Source: Methylobacterium oryzae (GTDB taxonomy: Bacteria > Pseudomonadota > Alphaproteobacteria > Rhizobiales > Beijerinckiaceae). Taken from it: a stretch of 64,000 nt of DNA. The translations under genes and the position numbers were made by a program. Below the pieces are notes generated by a model, which saw only the letters and a list, made by a program, of their open reading frames with translations, ran no database searches and was not told the origin of the DNA. How positions within the stretch are numbered: the stretch's first letter is position 1; each line of letters starts with the position of its first letter. Positions 1 to 8,964 of the stretch are shown one piece after another. The stretch lies in NCBI RefSeq assembly GCF_021398735.1, contig NZ_CP090349.1:2293501-2357500 (forward strand), in the 5' to 3' direction.

Positions 1-540
1 GCTACGCGATGCCCGAGGAGCGGACTCGGGAGGTCGGGCCCCCTCGTCCGGCTTCGGGGGTATTGGACAGGAGCCCCGGCCGGCCATCCGAGACCTGGAT
101 GTTGGCGTCGACGATGGTCACGCCGATGGGGCCTCCGAACTGCTCAAGGCCCTCGATCTCGGCGCCGCTACCCTCGACCATCCCCGCGGCCGGCGCGACC
201 TCGGAGGCCTGGACCAAGGCTGGCTTCAGGGTCACGGAAATCCGGGCCGGCCAAGCCGGTGCGTACGATGACCAGTCCGCATCCATCGCCGGCTCCCCCG
301 CGGGCCCTCGACGGTTTGATATGACGCCCATAATCTATTATGATCGTCATCTATCGTCAACGGCCTTCCCATCTGCCAAGCGAGGCTTTCTTGGACAATC
401 GGGCCGCGCATCCCGAGCCGGCGGTCGGCGAGGCCCGGGGCCCACGCGAGGTCCTCGAAGCCCGGGGCGTTGCCTGTGTCAGCGCCGATCTCCCGGCCGT
501 CGCGACGCGCGGTCGTCACGCCCTCCCTGGTCAAAGGGAT
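1..540. other. Stretch without a recognisable gene
   Basis: Open frames exist on both strands, including one of about 110 codons on the minus strand from 331 to 2, but none shows a motif I recognise. The stretch abuts the truncated 3' end of an IS3 remnant, so it may be decayed DNA. The minus-strand frame could also be a small gene of unknown function. Confidence 0.4.
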
Positions 541-1110
541 TCTGCGGAACCTCGAGCCTTTCGCGACGCCCGATGCGCCGAACCCGATCCTGGCCCGCTT
601 GCCAGCAATCCGCTCGCAGCAGTGCGGTGACACGGCAGCAGCCGCAGCGCCCGCACTCGGATGCCAGGGTGATGATGGCAGGGGTCAACGCGTCCTCTTC
701 GGCCGACACGGAGGGCACATCGCGTCGCGTGCCGCGGCGCTGGTCGACGGTCCGGCAGGCGTGGCGTTCCGGAAGACCGTACCTCTCCCGGATATCTGCA
801 ACCGCCTAGCGGCGTCGCTCGGATGCTACGAGGCTCCGGCCGCCACGTCCGCCAACATCTGCTTCTTCAAGGTCAGATCGGCCACGAGCCGCCGCGGCCG
901 AGCCTTCTCGCGGTCTGGATCCTTCATCTTCCGAGCCTGATCGACTCGGAGACCGGCGTACGCCTTGCGCCAGCGTGAGGCACTCTGCTCAGAGATCTCC
1001 GCTTCCTCGCACGCAAGCGCCAAGTTCTTGCCCCGGGCTGTCTGCACCTCGATCTGGTGCAGCTTCGGCGCGCCCTGCTCCGCGCGCGTCGTCCGACCGC
1101 GCCGCCTGTC
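541..1110 (-). mobile_element. Degraded IS3-family insertion sequence remnant (OrfA plus 5' part of OrfB)
   Basis: Reading leftward from about 1110, one frame gives a typical IS3 OrfA: a KLHQIEV start region, an EISEQSASRWRKAY helix-turn-helix segment, then a GLRVDQARKMKD and RRLVADLTLKKQML leucine-zipper-like segment ending near 826. A second frame from about 795 to 543 matches the start of OrfB (LPERHACRTVDQ, then CGCCRVTALLRADCWQ, then RRERLEVPQ). Similarity stops abruptly after LEVPQ, so the DDE catalytic core is missing. OrfA also lacks an intact upstream start and there is no intact -1 frameshift arrangement. The element is therefore dead. It resembles the IS407/IS511-type group of IS3, judged from memory of the protein pattern. 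No terminal inverted repeats were identified. Confidence 0.72.
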
Positions 1111-1385
1111 CGGCTCCTCCGGTCCTGGCAGATCCTCTCGATCAGCTCGGTCCGAAGGCGGCCGGTCAGGTCAGCCTGGACGCAGGCCGGGCGCCGTCCT
1201 CGTCGGAGGCTTAAACCGTCCCGCCTGCCCACGCGTCGACCGGGCCTCGGCATGCCCTCGAGGCTACCGCCTTCAGCCCCGACGGCACCGCCGCGCGGGA
1301 CGTTCTCGCTGCCGCTGCACGCCCGCCGGGGCTCGAATCCGGACGGGCCATCCGGTTCGCCGGTCGGAGCTTTCCTGTCTCGCCC

Positions 1386-1577
1386 CTAGGCTTTCATCTC
1401 GGCGAGCATCTTCGCGCCCTCGGTCAGAAAGAACGCCTTGATCTTCGGGTTGCGGACCCGCAGGGTGCAGTGCCTCGCGATCTCGCTCATCGACCGGTTC
1501 TTCGGATTGTTGAGGAGATCGGTCAGGTACGTCTGAGCCTGGGCCTCGGTGTCGATGGTGAATGGCTGGGGGTCCAC
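1386..1577 (-). CDS. Small hypothetical protein, 63 aa
   Basis: A 63-residue frame starts at a GTG preceded by a good GAGAGG ribosome site about six bases upstream and ends at a TAG. The product is soluble and mixed in charge, with segments such as FTIDTEAQAQTYLTDLL and EIARHCTLRVRNPKIKAF, and a predicted helical C-terminus ending KMLAEMKA. I do not recognise a family. The plausible protein composition and the ribosome site argue for a real gene rather than chance. It lies between an IS remnant and a small membrane protein gene on the same strand. Confidence 0.5.
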   Translation of the reverse strand: MDPQPFTIDTEAQAQTYLTDLLNNPKNRSMSEIARHCTLRVRNPKIKAFFLTEGAKMLAEMKA

Positions 1578-1669
1578 GAAGCACCTCTCGCTTTGACCTG
1601 CCCGGCGCGCCGTGGCGCGCCTCTCGATGCCCCGCCGACCGATGAATGGCGAGTCCGTGTCGAGCGCCC

Positions 1670-1849
1670 TTAGCGCGTCGCCTGCAAATCGATGATCGGG
1701 CCGCCGATGTCGAAGAATTCGTCGTCGGTGAACTCTGCCAACTCGATCTCCTCGCGCGGACGCTGAAACGGCAGGAACGCGGAGATCATTCCGAGACACA
1801 GCGCCCCGGCAATCAGGACGGCCAACAGCGCGAGGGTCATGGTCAACAT
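1670..1849 (-). CDS. Small single-pass membrane protein, 59 aa
   Basis: The frame starts at ATG 1849, with an alternative ATG at 1840, and ends with TAA. Residues about 4-28 form one strongly hydrophobic helix (LALLAVLIAGALCLGMISAF). An acidic, cytoplasmic-looking tail follows (PREEIELAEFTDDEFFDIGG). The combination of a clean membrane segment and an ordered acidic tail supports a genuine small gene. No family is recognised and nothing nearby suggests a role. It is on the same strand as the 63-aa gene downstream, 92 bp away. Confidence 0.55.
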   Translation of the reverse strand: MLTMTLALLAVLIAGALCLGMISAFLPFQRPREEIELAEFTDDEFFDIGGPIIDLQATR

Positions 1850-2040
1850 CGGAACGCAATGCGATGTCAGACATATAGAACGGTAATCTTAAAACTTGCT
1901 TTCGGTGCACGGGATACCGCCCGGTAACCGCCGGCCGCGAAGCTGCCGCCGGGCCGCGTTGCGTATCGGCTCGGCTCACACGCTGGTGAGATCAGGCGCT
2001 CCCCCGCCCCGTGAGCAGATCGGGGCGGGGCCGAGCGGAC

Positions 2041-2340
2041 TTACCGACCGAGGGACGGGCCGCCCGACGTGCCGCCAGTGCCGGGCGGCCCACTCGTGGG
2101 GGTGCCGCCAATGTTGACGCCCGGCGTCGTGCCCGGGATCGACGAGTTGCTCGGGTTGGCCTCATTTCCACGGGTGACCGGGCTCGGTCCAAGATCCCGG
2201 GCACCCGGGCCGGCACCTCCGGTTGTCGCCGGCGGGGCGACCCCGGTGTTTCCAGCGCCGCCTGTCACCGTTTGCGCTGAGACCGGCGCGGCCAGGGCGA
2301 TGGACAAGGCTCCTGCGAGCGCCGCGAGCGTGCGAGTCAT
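2041..2340 (-). CDS. Small exported Gly/Pro/Thr-rich protein, 99 aa
   Basis: The product has an N-terminal signal peptide (MTRTLAALAGALSIALAAPVSAQ, cleavage expected after the AxA at about residue 22). A low-complexity tail rich in glycine, proline, threonine and asparagine follows, with no cysteine. The mature part is probably disordered in the periplasm or outside the cell. A protein of the same architecture is encoded at 45648-45938, so this looks like a small family within this genome. Function unknown. Confidence 0.65.
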   Translation of the reverse strand: MTRTLAALAGALSIALAAPVSAQTVTGGAGNTGVAPPATTGGAGPGARDLGPSPVTRGNEANPSNSSIPGTTPGVNIGGTPTSGPPGTGGTSGGPSLGR

Positions 2341-2412
2341 GAAGTCGTCCCTGCGATTGCTGTGGCACAGGAACGGTTCATGTCGAGGGAAGTTCAGGGA
2401 CGGGCGCGTCCA

Positions 2413-2731
2413 TCACCCGCGCGCCGCTCGCCAGCCCGCGGCCTCGACCTCGCGGCAGAGTAAGCGCTCGCCGGAGCCCGTGTCGATCATGGTCCGGTCG
2501 TAGTCCCTGCTTCCGGGAAGCTGGTCGATCTCGTCGCCCTTGCGCGGGATGTCGCCCTCGATCGCGCAGACAGCCCGCGTGAGCGCTGCCGTGGGCGCCA
2601 CGGGCTTCTCCATTTCCGGCCGGTCTCGACGCCACTGGCGCACTAAGCACGCTTCCAGTCCGACGGCGGATGCGGGTCCGGCAGATCACCCCGGTGTCGC
2701 CGTCGGTGACCGAAACGCGGCCGATCGGCAA
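2413..2731 (-). pseudogene. Remnant of a thermonuclease-like (SNase domain) protein
   Basis: From 2731 leftward one frame gives GRVSVTDGDTGVICRTRIRR, which resembles the opening of the staphylococcal-nuclease domain (DGDT then RIR). That frame then loses similarity. A second frame from about 2643 to the stop at 2413 gives CAIEGDIPRKGDEIDQLPGS followed by YDRTMIDTGSGERLLC and a final AGWR. This matches the short C-terminal domain that often follows SNase domains (consensus CxIKGNI, PG, YxxT, GERWFC, AGWR). The central nuclease part is missing and the two pieces are out of frame, so I read this as an internally deleted gene. The second piece could still be translated from GTG 2643 or ATG 2613 as a 67-77-aa protein. 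Confidence 0.5.
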
Positions 2732-4102
2732 ACGCTGGGATCAGCCCGCAGCGATAAAAACCGGTCAGCCTGACCTCACCCGCAGCCTGTTCCCTCGGCG
2801 ACAGCGCTATCGAGGGGGGCAGCAACGGCGGTGCGCATCCCGGTGCACCCCGAGGGTGACTGATCGGAGCAGGCGTCTCGCTGGTCCAGAAATGGAGAGT
2901 TCGTCGCGGGACCGTCGAGCATTTCGCCTGTGCGAGACCACCATTCGCGCTCGAATGTATCACCGCGGGAACGTTATTTAGTTGCATGCCCGCGCATTGG
3001 CTGCGATTTCAGCTCAAGCAGACAATGTTATATCATCATCGATAGGTAAATTATTACTGAATTATCATCTGGCCGACATCGAGGATCATCGTGTCGAAAT
3101 ATAGATCCAGCTCGTCCGGCTGAATTCTGCAGTGGCCCTCACTGCTGCCGGAGGGAGCCGCATTCCATGTGTATCGTGAGACAAAAGTGCAAGTGCTCGA
3201 CCCGCGTTCGGTATCAAATCGGGCAATCGCTTGGTTCACGCGACAAGTGCGCGCATCCGGTCGTGCGCTGGATCGGCTTCTCTAAACGTCGACGTAGTGA
3301 GATATCTCGGAGACGATCTGTCGGACAAGAAAGAATCAGCGTCATTCAGTTGAGTTGGGCACAGACATTTGGTCGACCGGTCAGTGTAGCGACGACCGGA
3401 ATCGTTCAGCCTATGGCGACGGTGGTGCCGTTCGAATCGCCCTCGCGTTGACCGGCTCGAAGCCGATCGCGAGACGAAGAGACCGTTCTCGAGACGGCCG
3501 GTCTGGGGGTTCGCGGCCGAGGGGCGCGGCTAACGATCAGCCCTGCAGGCTGTCGGCGACGTCGTCGGGGATCTGTACCCCACTGACCGGAAATCGTGAC
3601 GCTCTCCGCCTCGCCGGTCTCACCGCCGGCCACCACCTTCGGCGCCGCTGCGCCCGGCATCCGGCGTCCGGCATCCGCTTGGCCAGATTCTCGGCCTTCT
3701 TCGCCACCCCGCTCCCGGCCCGCGCCGGCGTCCTGTCCGCGGCCGACAGTTCCTCGAAGGCGCGCTGGAACTGCCCCGCTGGCGCGTGCCGAACCCGCCC
3801 GCCACCTTCCTGCGGCGTAGCGCGGGCTCGTCAGGGAGGGCGCCGGCAAGTTCGCGTTGCGCACCCCGCGTTGCGCGACGCAAGTGAGCGAACTGCCGGT
3901 TGCGCACTCACAGGGTGCGCACCGTCCGGCTTCGCGACTGCCTGGGGTGGAGAGCGGAAGCCACCTCAGGCCAAGGGTCGACACTGGACAGGCGGTCTCG
4001 CGCAGCTGAACGTCAAGATTGACGCGGATCATTCTGCCAATCCCGTCGTATCTTCTCTTTCGCCGTTCGACGGGGCAGCGCAAGCGTCGCCGTCGCGTTA
4101 GG
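2732..4102. other. Gene-poor stretch, partly AT-rich
   Basis: About 1.4 kb without a gene I can support. The part from about 2930 to 3350 is visibly richer in A and T than the rest of the window. It has a 61-codon minus-strand frame (3239-3054) without a ribosome site. The GC-rich part 3560-3950 has minus-strand pieces such as FQRAFEELSAADRTPAR and VQIPDDVADSLQG that look like fragments of decayed protein, but I cannot name the family. I take this as part of the same decayed accessory stretch as the IS remnant. Confidence 0.4.
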
Positions 4103-4129
4103 ATGGTTGAACGTCGTGATGAAGCGATC

Positions 4130-5116
4130 ATGAAAGCGGATCGACCGGACGGTGTGAGGCCGCGCCGTGTCCTCTTCCTGGGAGCAACCGGCACAATCGG
4201 CCGGGCAACGGTTCGGGCACTGGTCTCGCGCGGCCACGAGGTCGTCTGCCTCGTCAGGCGCCCTGCCGAAACCGCAATCCCCTCAGGCGCTACCGCGCGC
4301 ATCGTGGATCTGACCGACACGGTGTCGCTGGCGCGCGACGGTGTCCGCGGCGAACGCTTCGACGCCCTGGTGTCGTGCCTCGCCTCGCGCACGGGGCTGC
4401 CCGACGATGCCTGGGCGATCGATTACGGCGCGCAGGTCGAGGCCTTGCACGCGGGCCGGACGGCCGGCGTCACGCATGTCGTGCTTCTGTCGGCGATCTG
4501 CGTCCAGAAGCCGATCCTCGCTTTTCAGCACGCCAAGCGCGCCTTCGAGGCAGAGCTGATCGCATCGGGGCTCGACTACACGATCGTTCGGCCCACCGCC
4601 TTCTTCAAATCGCTCTCGGGACAGATCGAACGCGTGAAACGCGGCAAGCCATTTCTGGTGTTCGGGGACGGGACCTTGACGGCCTGCAAGCCGATCAGCG
4701 ACGACGACCTTGGCCGCTATCTCGCGGACTGCCTCGACGATGGGGACCGCCGCAATCGCGTTCTGCCGATCGGCGGCCCGGGCGAGGCGATCACGCCGCG
4801 CGCGCAGGGCGAGCGGCTCTTCGCCCTTCTGGGGCGCGAACCGCGCTTCACGCACATTCCGGTCGTGCTGCTGGACGCGATCGTCGCCGTTCTGACGACG
4901 ATGGGCCGATGGGTGCCGGCCCTGGCCGCCAAGGCCGAACTCGCGCGGATCGGGCGCTACTACGCGACGGAGTCCATGCTCGTCCTGGACCCGGCGACCG
5001 GGCGATACGATGCCCAGGCCACTCCGTCGACGGGATCGGAGACGCTCTTCGACTACTATGCGCGCGTGGTCCGTGGCGAGGCGGTCGCCGAGCGCGGCGA
5101 CCACGCGGTGTTCTGA
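4130..5116 (+). CDS. bciA: Divinyl (proto)chlorophyllide 8-vinyl reductase, NADPH type (BciA)
   Basis: This enzyme reduces the 8-vinyl group of divinyl (proto)chlorophyllide in bacteriochlorophyll synthesis. The protein is an atypical short-chain dehydrogenase. It has a Rossmann glycine motif GATGTIG at about residues 17-23, then VSCLASRTG, then the HAKRAFEAELIASGLDYTIVRPTAFFKSLSGQ core and the TACKPISDDDLG motif shared with plant DVR and Rhodobacter BciA. The length (about 328 aa from ATG 4130) fits BciA. An in-frame ATG at 4103 is an alternative; 4130 has a GAAG site upstream. No other photosynthesis gene is near, so it stands alone. It could also be a related NAD(P)H-binding epimerase, but the CKPIS segment favours BciA. 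Confidence 0.82.
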   Translation: MKADRPDGVRPRRVLFLGATGTIGRATVRALVSRGHEVVCLVRRPAETAIPSGATARIVDLTDTVSLARDGVRGERFDALVSCLASRTGLPDDAWAIDYGAQVEALHAGRTAGVTHVVLLSAICVQKPILAFQHAKRAFEAELIASGLDYTIVRPTAFFKSLSGQIERVKRGKPFLVFGDGTLTACKPISDDDLGRYLADCLDDGDRRNRVLPIGGPGEAITPRAQGERLFALLGREPRFTHIPVVLLDAIVAVLTTMGRWVPALAAKAELARIGRYYATESMLVLDPATGRYDAQATPSTGSETLFDYYARVVRGEAVAERGDHAVF

Positions 5117-5430
5117 CGACGCGCGACAGGAGGTGTCGGCTTTTCCGGCAGTTTCACTCCGGAGCAGACCGGCATCTTTCGGCCAGCTTCTGCCGCCGCG
5201 CATGGCTCTCCCCAACGTCTCAGATGAATGGTTCCCTGCCCGACCGCATCTGGATTGTGGACGCATCGAAGCGGGCGTAGCCGTAGACATCGCTCGAGAT
5301 CCTCTCGAGGTCGCTCGCTGCATCCGCTTTGCGCACTTGAGACAAGGGCGGTTAACTCCGCGGGTGGAAGATGCAACCACGCCCTCTGTGGCCGTCTCTT
5401 CATCATTCCAGCGTTGGCTAACCCGCTCCC
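5117..5430. other. Intergenic stretch with a possible 41-codon minus-strand frame
   Basis: There is no clear gene. On the minus strand, 5345-5220 reads from a TTG through KADAASDLERISSDVYGYAR to a TGA. It looks protein-like but is too short and lacks a ribosome site, so it may be a fragment of an older gene. Confidence 0.3.
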
Positions 5431-6054
5431 ATGATCCGCATTCTCGGCAAGGCCAGTTCGATCAATGTTCGCAAGGTGCTTTGGACCTGTGCCGAGATCG
5501 GATTGGATTACGATCGCCAGGACTACGGCAGCGGTTTCCAAGCAACGGATACCCCGGAATTTCTGGCTCGCAACCCGAACGGCCTCGTGCCCGTGATTGA
5601 AGACGCGGCAGGGGCCTTGTGGGAGTCAAATACGATCTGCCGCTACCTCGCTGCGAGCGCCACTCGGACGGATCTGCTCCCTGCTGACCCACGTGGACGC
5701 GCTCTGGTTGAACAATGGATGGACTGGCAAGCGACCGAGTTGAACGCGTCTTGGCGGGCGGCTTTCCTCGGCCTCGTTCGTCGTGATCCGGCCTACGCCG
5801 ATCCAGACCGGATAGTGGCGGGGGTCGAGGCCTGGAACGCGAATATGGGGATCCTTGACCACCATCTCTCCTCAACCGGAGCTTATGTGACCGGAGGAGC
5901 CTTCACGTTGGCGGATGTCGTTCTCGGCTTGTCCGTAAACCGTTGGCGCATGACGCCAATGGAGCGCCCGAGCTATCCCGCCGTCTCGGCCTATCATGAT
6001 CGCCTTCTCGCTCGATCCGGCTACCGAGACCACGGGGCGAATGGGATTCCTTAG
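5431..6054 (+). CDS. Glutathione S-transferase family protein, 207 aa
   Basis: The N-terminal thioredoxin-like domain (residues about 1-80) has SSINVRKVLWTCAEIGLDYD, then the glutathione-binding NPNGLVPVIED loop with its cis-proline and a WESNTICRYL helix. The remainder is the helical GST C-terminal domain, with GGAFTLADVVLG near residue 155 containing the conserved N-capping Thr-Leu-Ala-Asp. Length is normal. The substrate is unknown; members usually conjugate or reduce electrophiles with glutathione in the cytoplasm. It follows bciA on the same strand after 314 bp, so co-transcription is uncertain. Confidence 0.85.
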   Translation: MIRILGKASSINVRKVLWTCAEIGLDYDRQDYGSGFQATDTPEFLARNPNGLVPVIEDAAGALWESNTICRYLAASATRTDLLPADPRGRALVEQWMDWQATELNASWRAAFLGLVRRDPAYADPDRIVAGVEAWNANMGILDHHLSSTGAYVTGGAFTLADVVLGLSVNRWRMTPMERPSYPAVSAYHDRLLARSGYRDHGANGIP

Positions 6055-6643
6055 TGGAATGCCAACCGCGCCTTCAATCCGAGGTTGCTGGACGATCGAT
6101 AAGTGGCGGCTTTCGGCAGGCAACGACCGCTCTCCGAACGCCTGGGTTGGGTAGCTTGCGAATCGGCAACGTGGCGTGGATTCCCGCCGGTCAGCTTCGG
6201 CGTCGCGGATCTGTCGGAGCGCACGCCGTCATCCGGCCGCGTCGATATCCCTTCCGGCCCCCGGCGGGTACAGGTCAATGATCGGAACGTGCAGAACAAG
6301 AACTTCATTAGCGCTCTTGCTTTTTGTGGCGAAGGCTATAGACAGTACCGACGACTAAGATGATAAATCAACAGCCTCCGCGTCGGCGCAAAGCGCCACT
6401 CTCGAGTTTAAGAAAGACGTTCTTGGTCGGCATCTTACCGGAAGAAGGGAGCAGAATATCTGCTTCGGCCGCCACAGCTACGTTTATTTATTTTCATCCA
6501 AATCCGTTCGATTAAGACTGTGGCCCCAAATGAATACGCGCTCACCCGATAGCAAGAACTCGAGAGGCCACCCGTGACCGAGAGATGGTCTGATTGTTGC
6601 CCCGACCGCAGAAGATAGCAATCCGTTTCGTCAGGACATCATC
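6055..6643. other. AT-richer intergenic stretch
   Basis: About 590 bp without a supportable gene. From about 6280 to 6640 the base composition is clearly lower in GC than the surroundings, continuing into the glycosyltransferase gene. This suggests the two arrived together. Confidence 0.4.
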
Positions 6644-7655
6644 ATGCGATATGAACATGGTGTTTCTGTTGTTCTTGCCACGCATAACGGATCGAGATTT
6701 ATCCGCGAACAGCTTGAAACTCTCGTCGGGCAAACAGTACATCCTCTTGAGATCATCGTTTCCGACGATGCATCTACGGATGACACGCTAGAAATTGTCC
6801 GAAATCTCTCTTGCGGCAGCGCAACCGAGTTCAAAATCCATGAGAACGTGCCCGCGCTCGGCTTTCGAAGCAATTTCTTGAGAGCCGCTCGGTTGGCGCG
6901 TGGAAAATTCGTCGCCTTCTGCGATCAGGACGATATCTGGGACACGAAGAAGATCGAGTTTTGCTCACCCTATCTGGACGATCGCAGCGTCTCGATGATC
7001 GCCCATACGGCCATCACTATCGACTCCAACAATCGCGAGCTTGGCGTCTTTCGGCAAGGCATTCATCGTACCGGCCTCAGAAAACCGCTCACCTACGATC
7101 CGTGGTTGACGTTCTTCGGATTTTCGATCGTCTTTCGACGAGAACTCTTGGATCTGTGGGATGTCGATGACCGTTTTATCGATTTCATTGTCCCCAGCGA
7201 GATGATCGCTCACGACCGTTGGGTAATGTTCCTGGCGCAAGTCGTCGGTCAGACCGTCGAGATCGATGTACCCCTGGTCCGCTATCGGCAGCACGCCCAT
7301 AATCTGTTCGGAAACGGTGAGCGCGAGCGGAGCGCGGGTCGGAGGACGGTAGCTTGGGGGCTTGGATCCCTACAGGGAAGCCACGACCGCCATGATCGAT
7401 ATCGTCGAGCGGCTTCCGGAAGCGACGGCTGAGCATTTTCCACTCTTCGATCGGGCAAGGGCGGCCGCTTTCTTTCGCAGCGCGCTTGACCAGCTCGAGA
7501 AGCGCGAAGCGATCTATCGAACTGAGACGCGCCTGGAGGCACTCCAGGGCCTGTCGGCACGTGTCGCCGGTGGAACCTATCGGGCGGTTCACAACGGCCG
7601 TCCACGATGGCGATCGATCGCGAAAGATCTCAGATTCGCACTCCTTCGTCGTTGA
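6644..7655 (+). pseudogene. Family 2 glycosyltransferase interrupted by a single-base frameshift
   Basis: The first 230 or so codons encode a GT2 (GT-A fold) glycosyltransferase. They show VSVVLATHNGSRFIREQL at the start, VSDDASTDDTLEIV, then the donor/metal motif FCDQDDIWD, and an AHDRW acceptor-side motif. The frame then runs out near 7432. A +1 shift at the run of five G at 7356-7360 restores a continuous frame (LDPYREATTAMIDIVERLPE) to the TGA at 7653-7655, giving about 336 aa, normal for this family. The gene is lower in GC than its neighbours, which points to transfer. A sequencing error in the G run would give the same picture. Sugar donor and acceptor are unknown. The start ATG has AGGAC upstream. 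Confidence 0.72.
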
Positions 7656-7978
7656 CCGCCTTGGCGGGCTTGCAACAGGTCCCGTCGAACGTCTTCATCC
7701 ACGCCTTTACGACACAGCATCGCCTGTCATTCTGACTTAAGCTTCGGTTTTACCGGACACTGGGTTTAGGCTTGCTATGACGCCGAGATTTACCGGCGAT
7801 CGGCAAAAATTACGCTCCACGACGAGCACTGCGATCGAGCAGGGAGTTTGGGCCAACGCTTCGGACGGTCGCCACCTCATGGTCGAGATGCCGGGTCCCG
7901 CCCCGAACAAAGATTTCCGAACCGCCGACGGATGGCCGCTCGCGAACCGTCATACAGACCTCGCCACATGGTCCTGCG
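7656..7978. other. Intergenic stretch, nothing recognised
   Basis: About 320 bp between the frameshifted glycosyltransferase and the convergent LysR gene. A plus-strand frame opens at 7777 but overlaps the LysR gene and has no recognisable motif. Confidence 0.35.
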
Positions 7979-8869
7979 TCACCGGATGGCTGCGTTGCGC
8001 AGCCAGTCGATCAGCACCCCGACGCGTCCCGCCTGGGCCGGATGTCGCGGGTGGACGACCCAGTAGGGGTGCGCGTCGAGGACGGGGCCGAAGGGTTGAG
8101 TCAGCGTGCCGCTCGCTAGGTCGTCGGCGGTCAGTACGACCGAGACCAGCGCTATGCCCTGACCGGCGATCGCGGCCTGGATGACGTGACCTTCGTCGCT
8201 GAAGCGGATGCCCGCACCGCCATCGATATCGGTGATCCCGGCCTTCCGCAGCCAGGCCGGCCAGGTCGGCGTCTCGTCGGTCAGGTCGGGCCACTCGAAG
8301 TGCAGCAGGGGGTGGCGGGCCAGATCGCTCTCGGATCGAATGGCGAGACGCGGACTGCAAGCGGGTGCGACCCGGTCGACCACCAGCCTGTGCGCGTCGA
8401 GGCCGGGATAGGGACCGGGCCCGTATCGGACGGCGACGTCCACGCCGTCGCGGGCGAAGTCGACCAGGCTGTCGGACGCGTGCAGTCGCAGATCGCAACC
8501 GGGATGCGCGGCCCGGAAGTCGGCGAGCCGGGGCACGAGCCACTTCGCCACGAAGGCGGTCGGGGCCGAGAGCGTGAGAACGCCGGCCGCGTGCCGGCCG
8601 CGGATCTCATCGATGGCTCGGGCGAACGCGTCGAAACCGTCGCGCAGCACGGGCAGGAGAACGGTGCCCTCGGCGGTCAGCCGGACCCGGCGCGTCTCGC
8701 GGTGGAAGAGACGCAGCCCCGGGGTCTGCTCGAGAAGCCGGATCTGATGACTGATGGCGGTCGCCGTGACACCCAGCTCGTCGGCGGCAGCGCGGAAGCT
8801 CAGGCGGCGCCCGGCCGCCTCGAAGGCCCGGAGCGCCGCGAGGGGAGGAAGCGATCTCCGCATCGTCAT
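7979..8869 (-). CDS. LysR-family transcriptional regulator (GcvA-like)
   Basis: A DNA-binding regulator of 296 aa. The N-terminal winged helix-turn-helix (residues about 8-65) contains LPPLAALRAFEAAGRRLSF and ATAISHQIRLLE. The C-terminal effector domain starts near residue 93 (GVLTLSAPTAFVAKWLVPRL) and has the DGVDVAVRYGPG segment typical of the GcvA subgroup. It is transcribed away from the quinone-oxidoreductase-like gene at 8965, with 95 bp between the starts. By the usual LysR arrangement it probably controls that gene and itself. The effector is unknown. Confidence 0.88.
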   Translation of the reverse strand: MTMRRSLPPLAALRAFEAAGRRLSFRAAADELGVTATAISHQIRLLEQTPGLRLFHRETRRVRLTAEGTVLLPVLRDGFDAFARAIDEIRGRHAAGVLTLSAPTAFVAKWLVPRLADFRAAHPGCDLRLHASDSLVDFARDGVDVAVRYGPGPYPGLDAHRLVVDRVAPACSPRLAIRSESDLARHPLLHFEWPDLTDETPTWPAWLRKAGITDIDGGAGIRFSDEGHVIQAAIAGQGIALVSVVLTADDLASGTLTQPFGPVLDAHPYWVVHPRHPAQAGRVGVLIDWLRNAAIR

Positions 8870-8964
8870 GGCTGAACGTAGCTCATCGGCCTCGTGAGGA
8901 GAACGCGTTCGTCATCCCGCAGCCCGGCTGACACAAGGTTGGCCGGTCAGGACGGGAGGCTCTC

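Noticed and set aside
3054..3239. 61-codon minus-strand frame in the AT-rich patch
   Set aside because: No ribosome site, no recognisable motif and a composition explained by local AT content.
3406..4392. Minus-strand frame of 328 codons across the decayed stretch and the start of bciA
   Set aside because: Antisense to bciA at one end and Arg-rich elsewhere; fragments inside may derive from an older gene but no family could be named.
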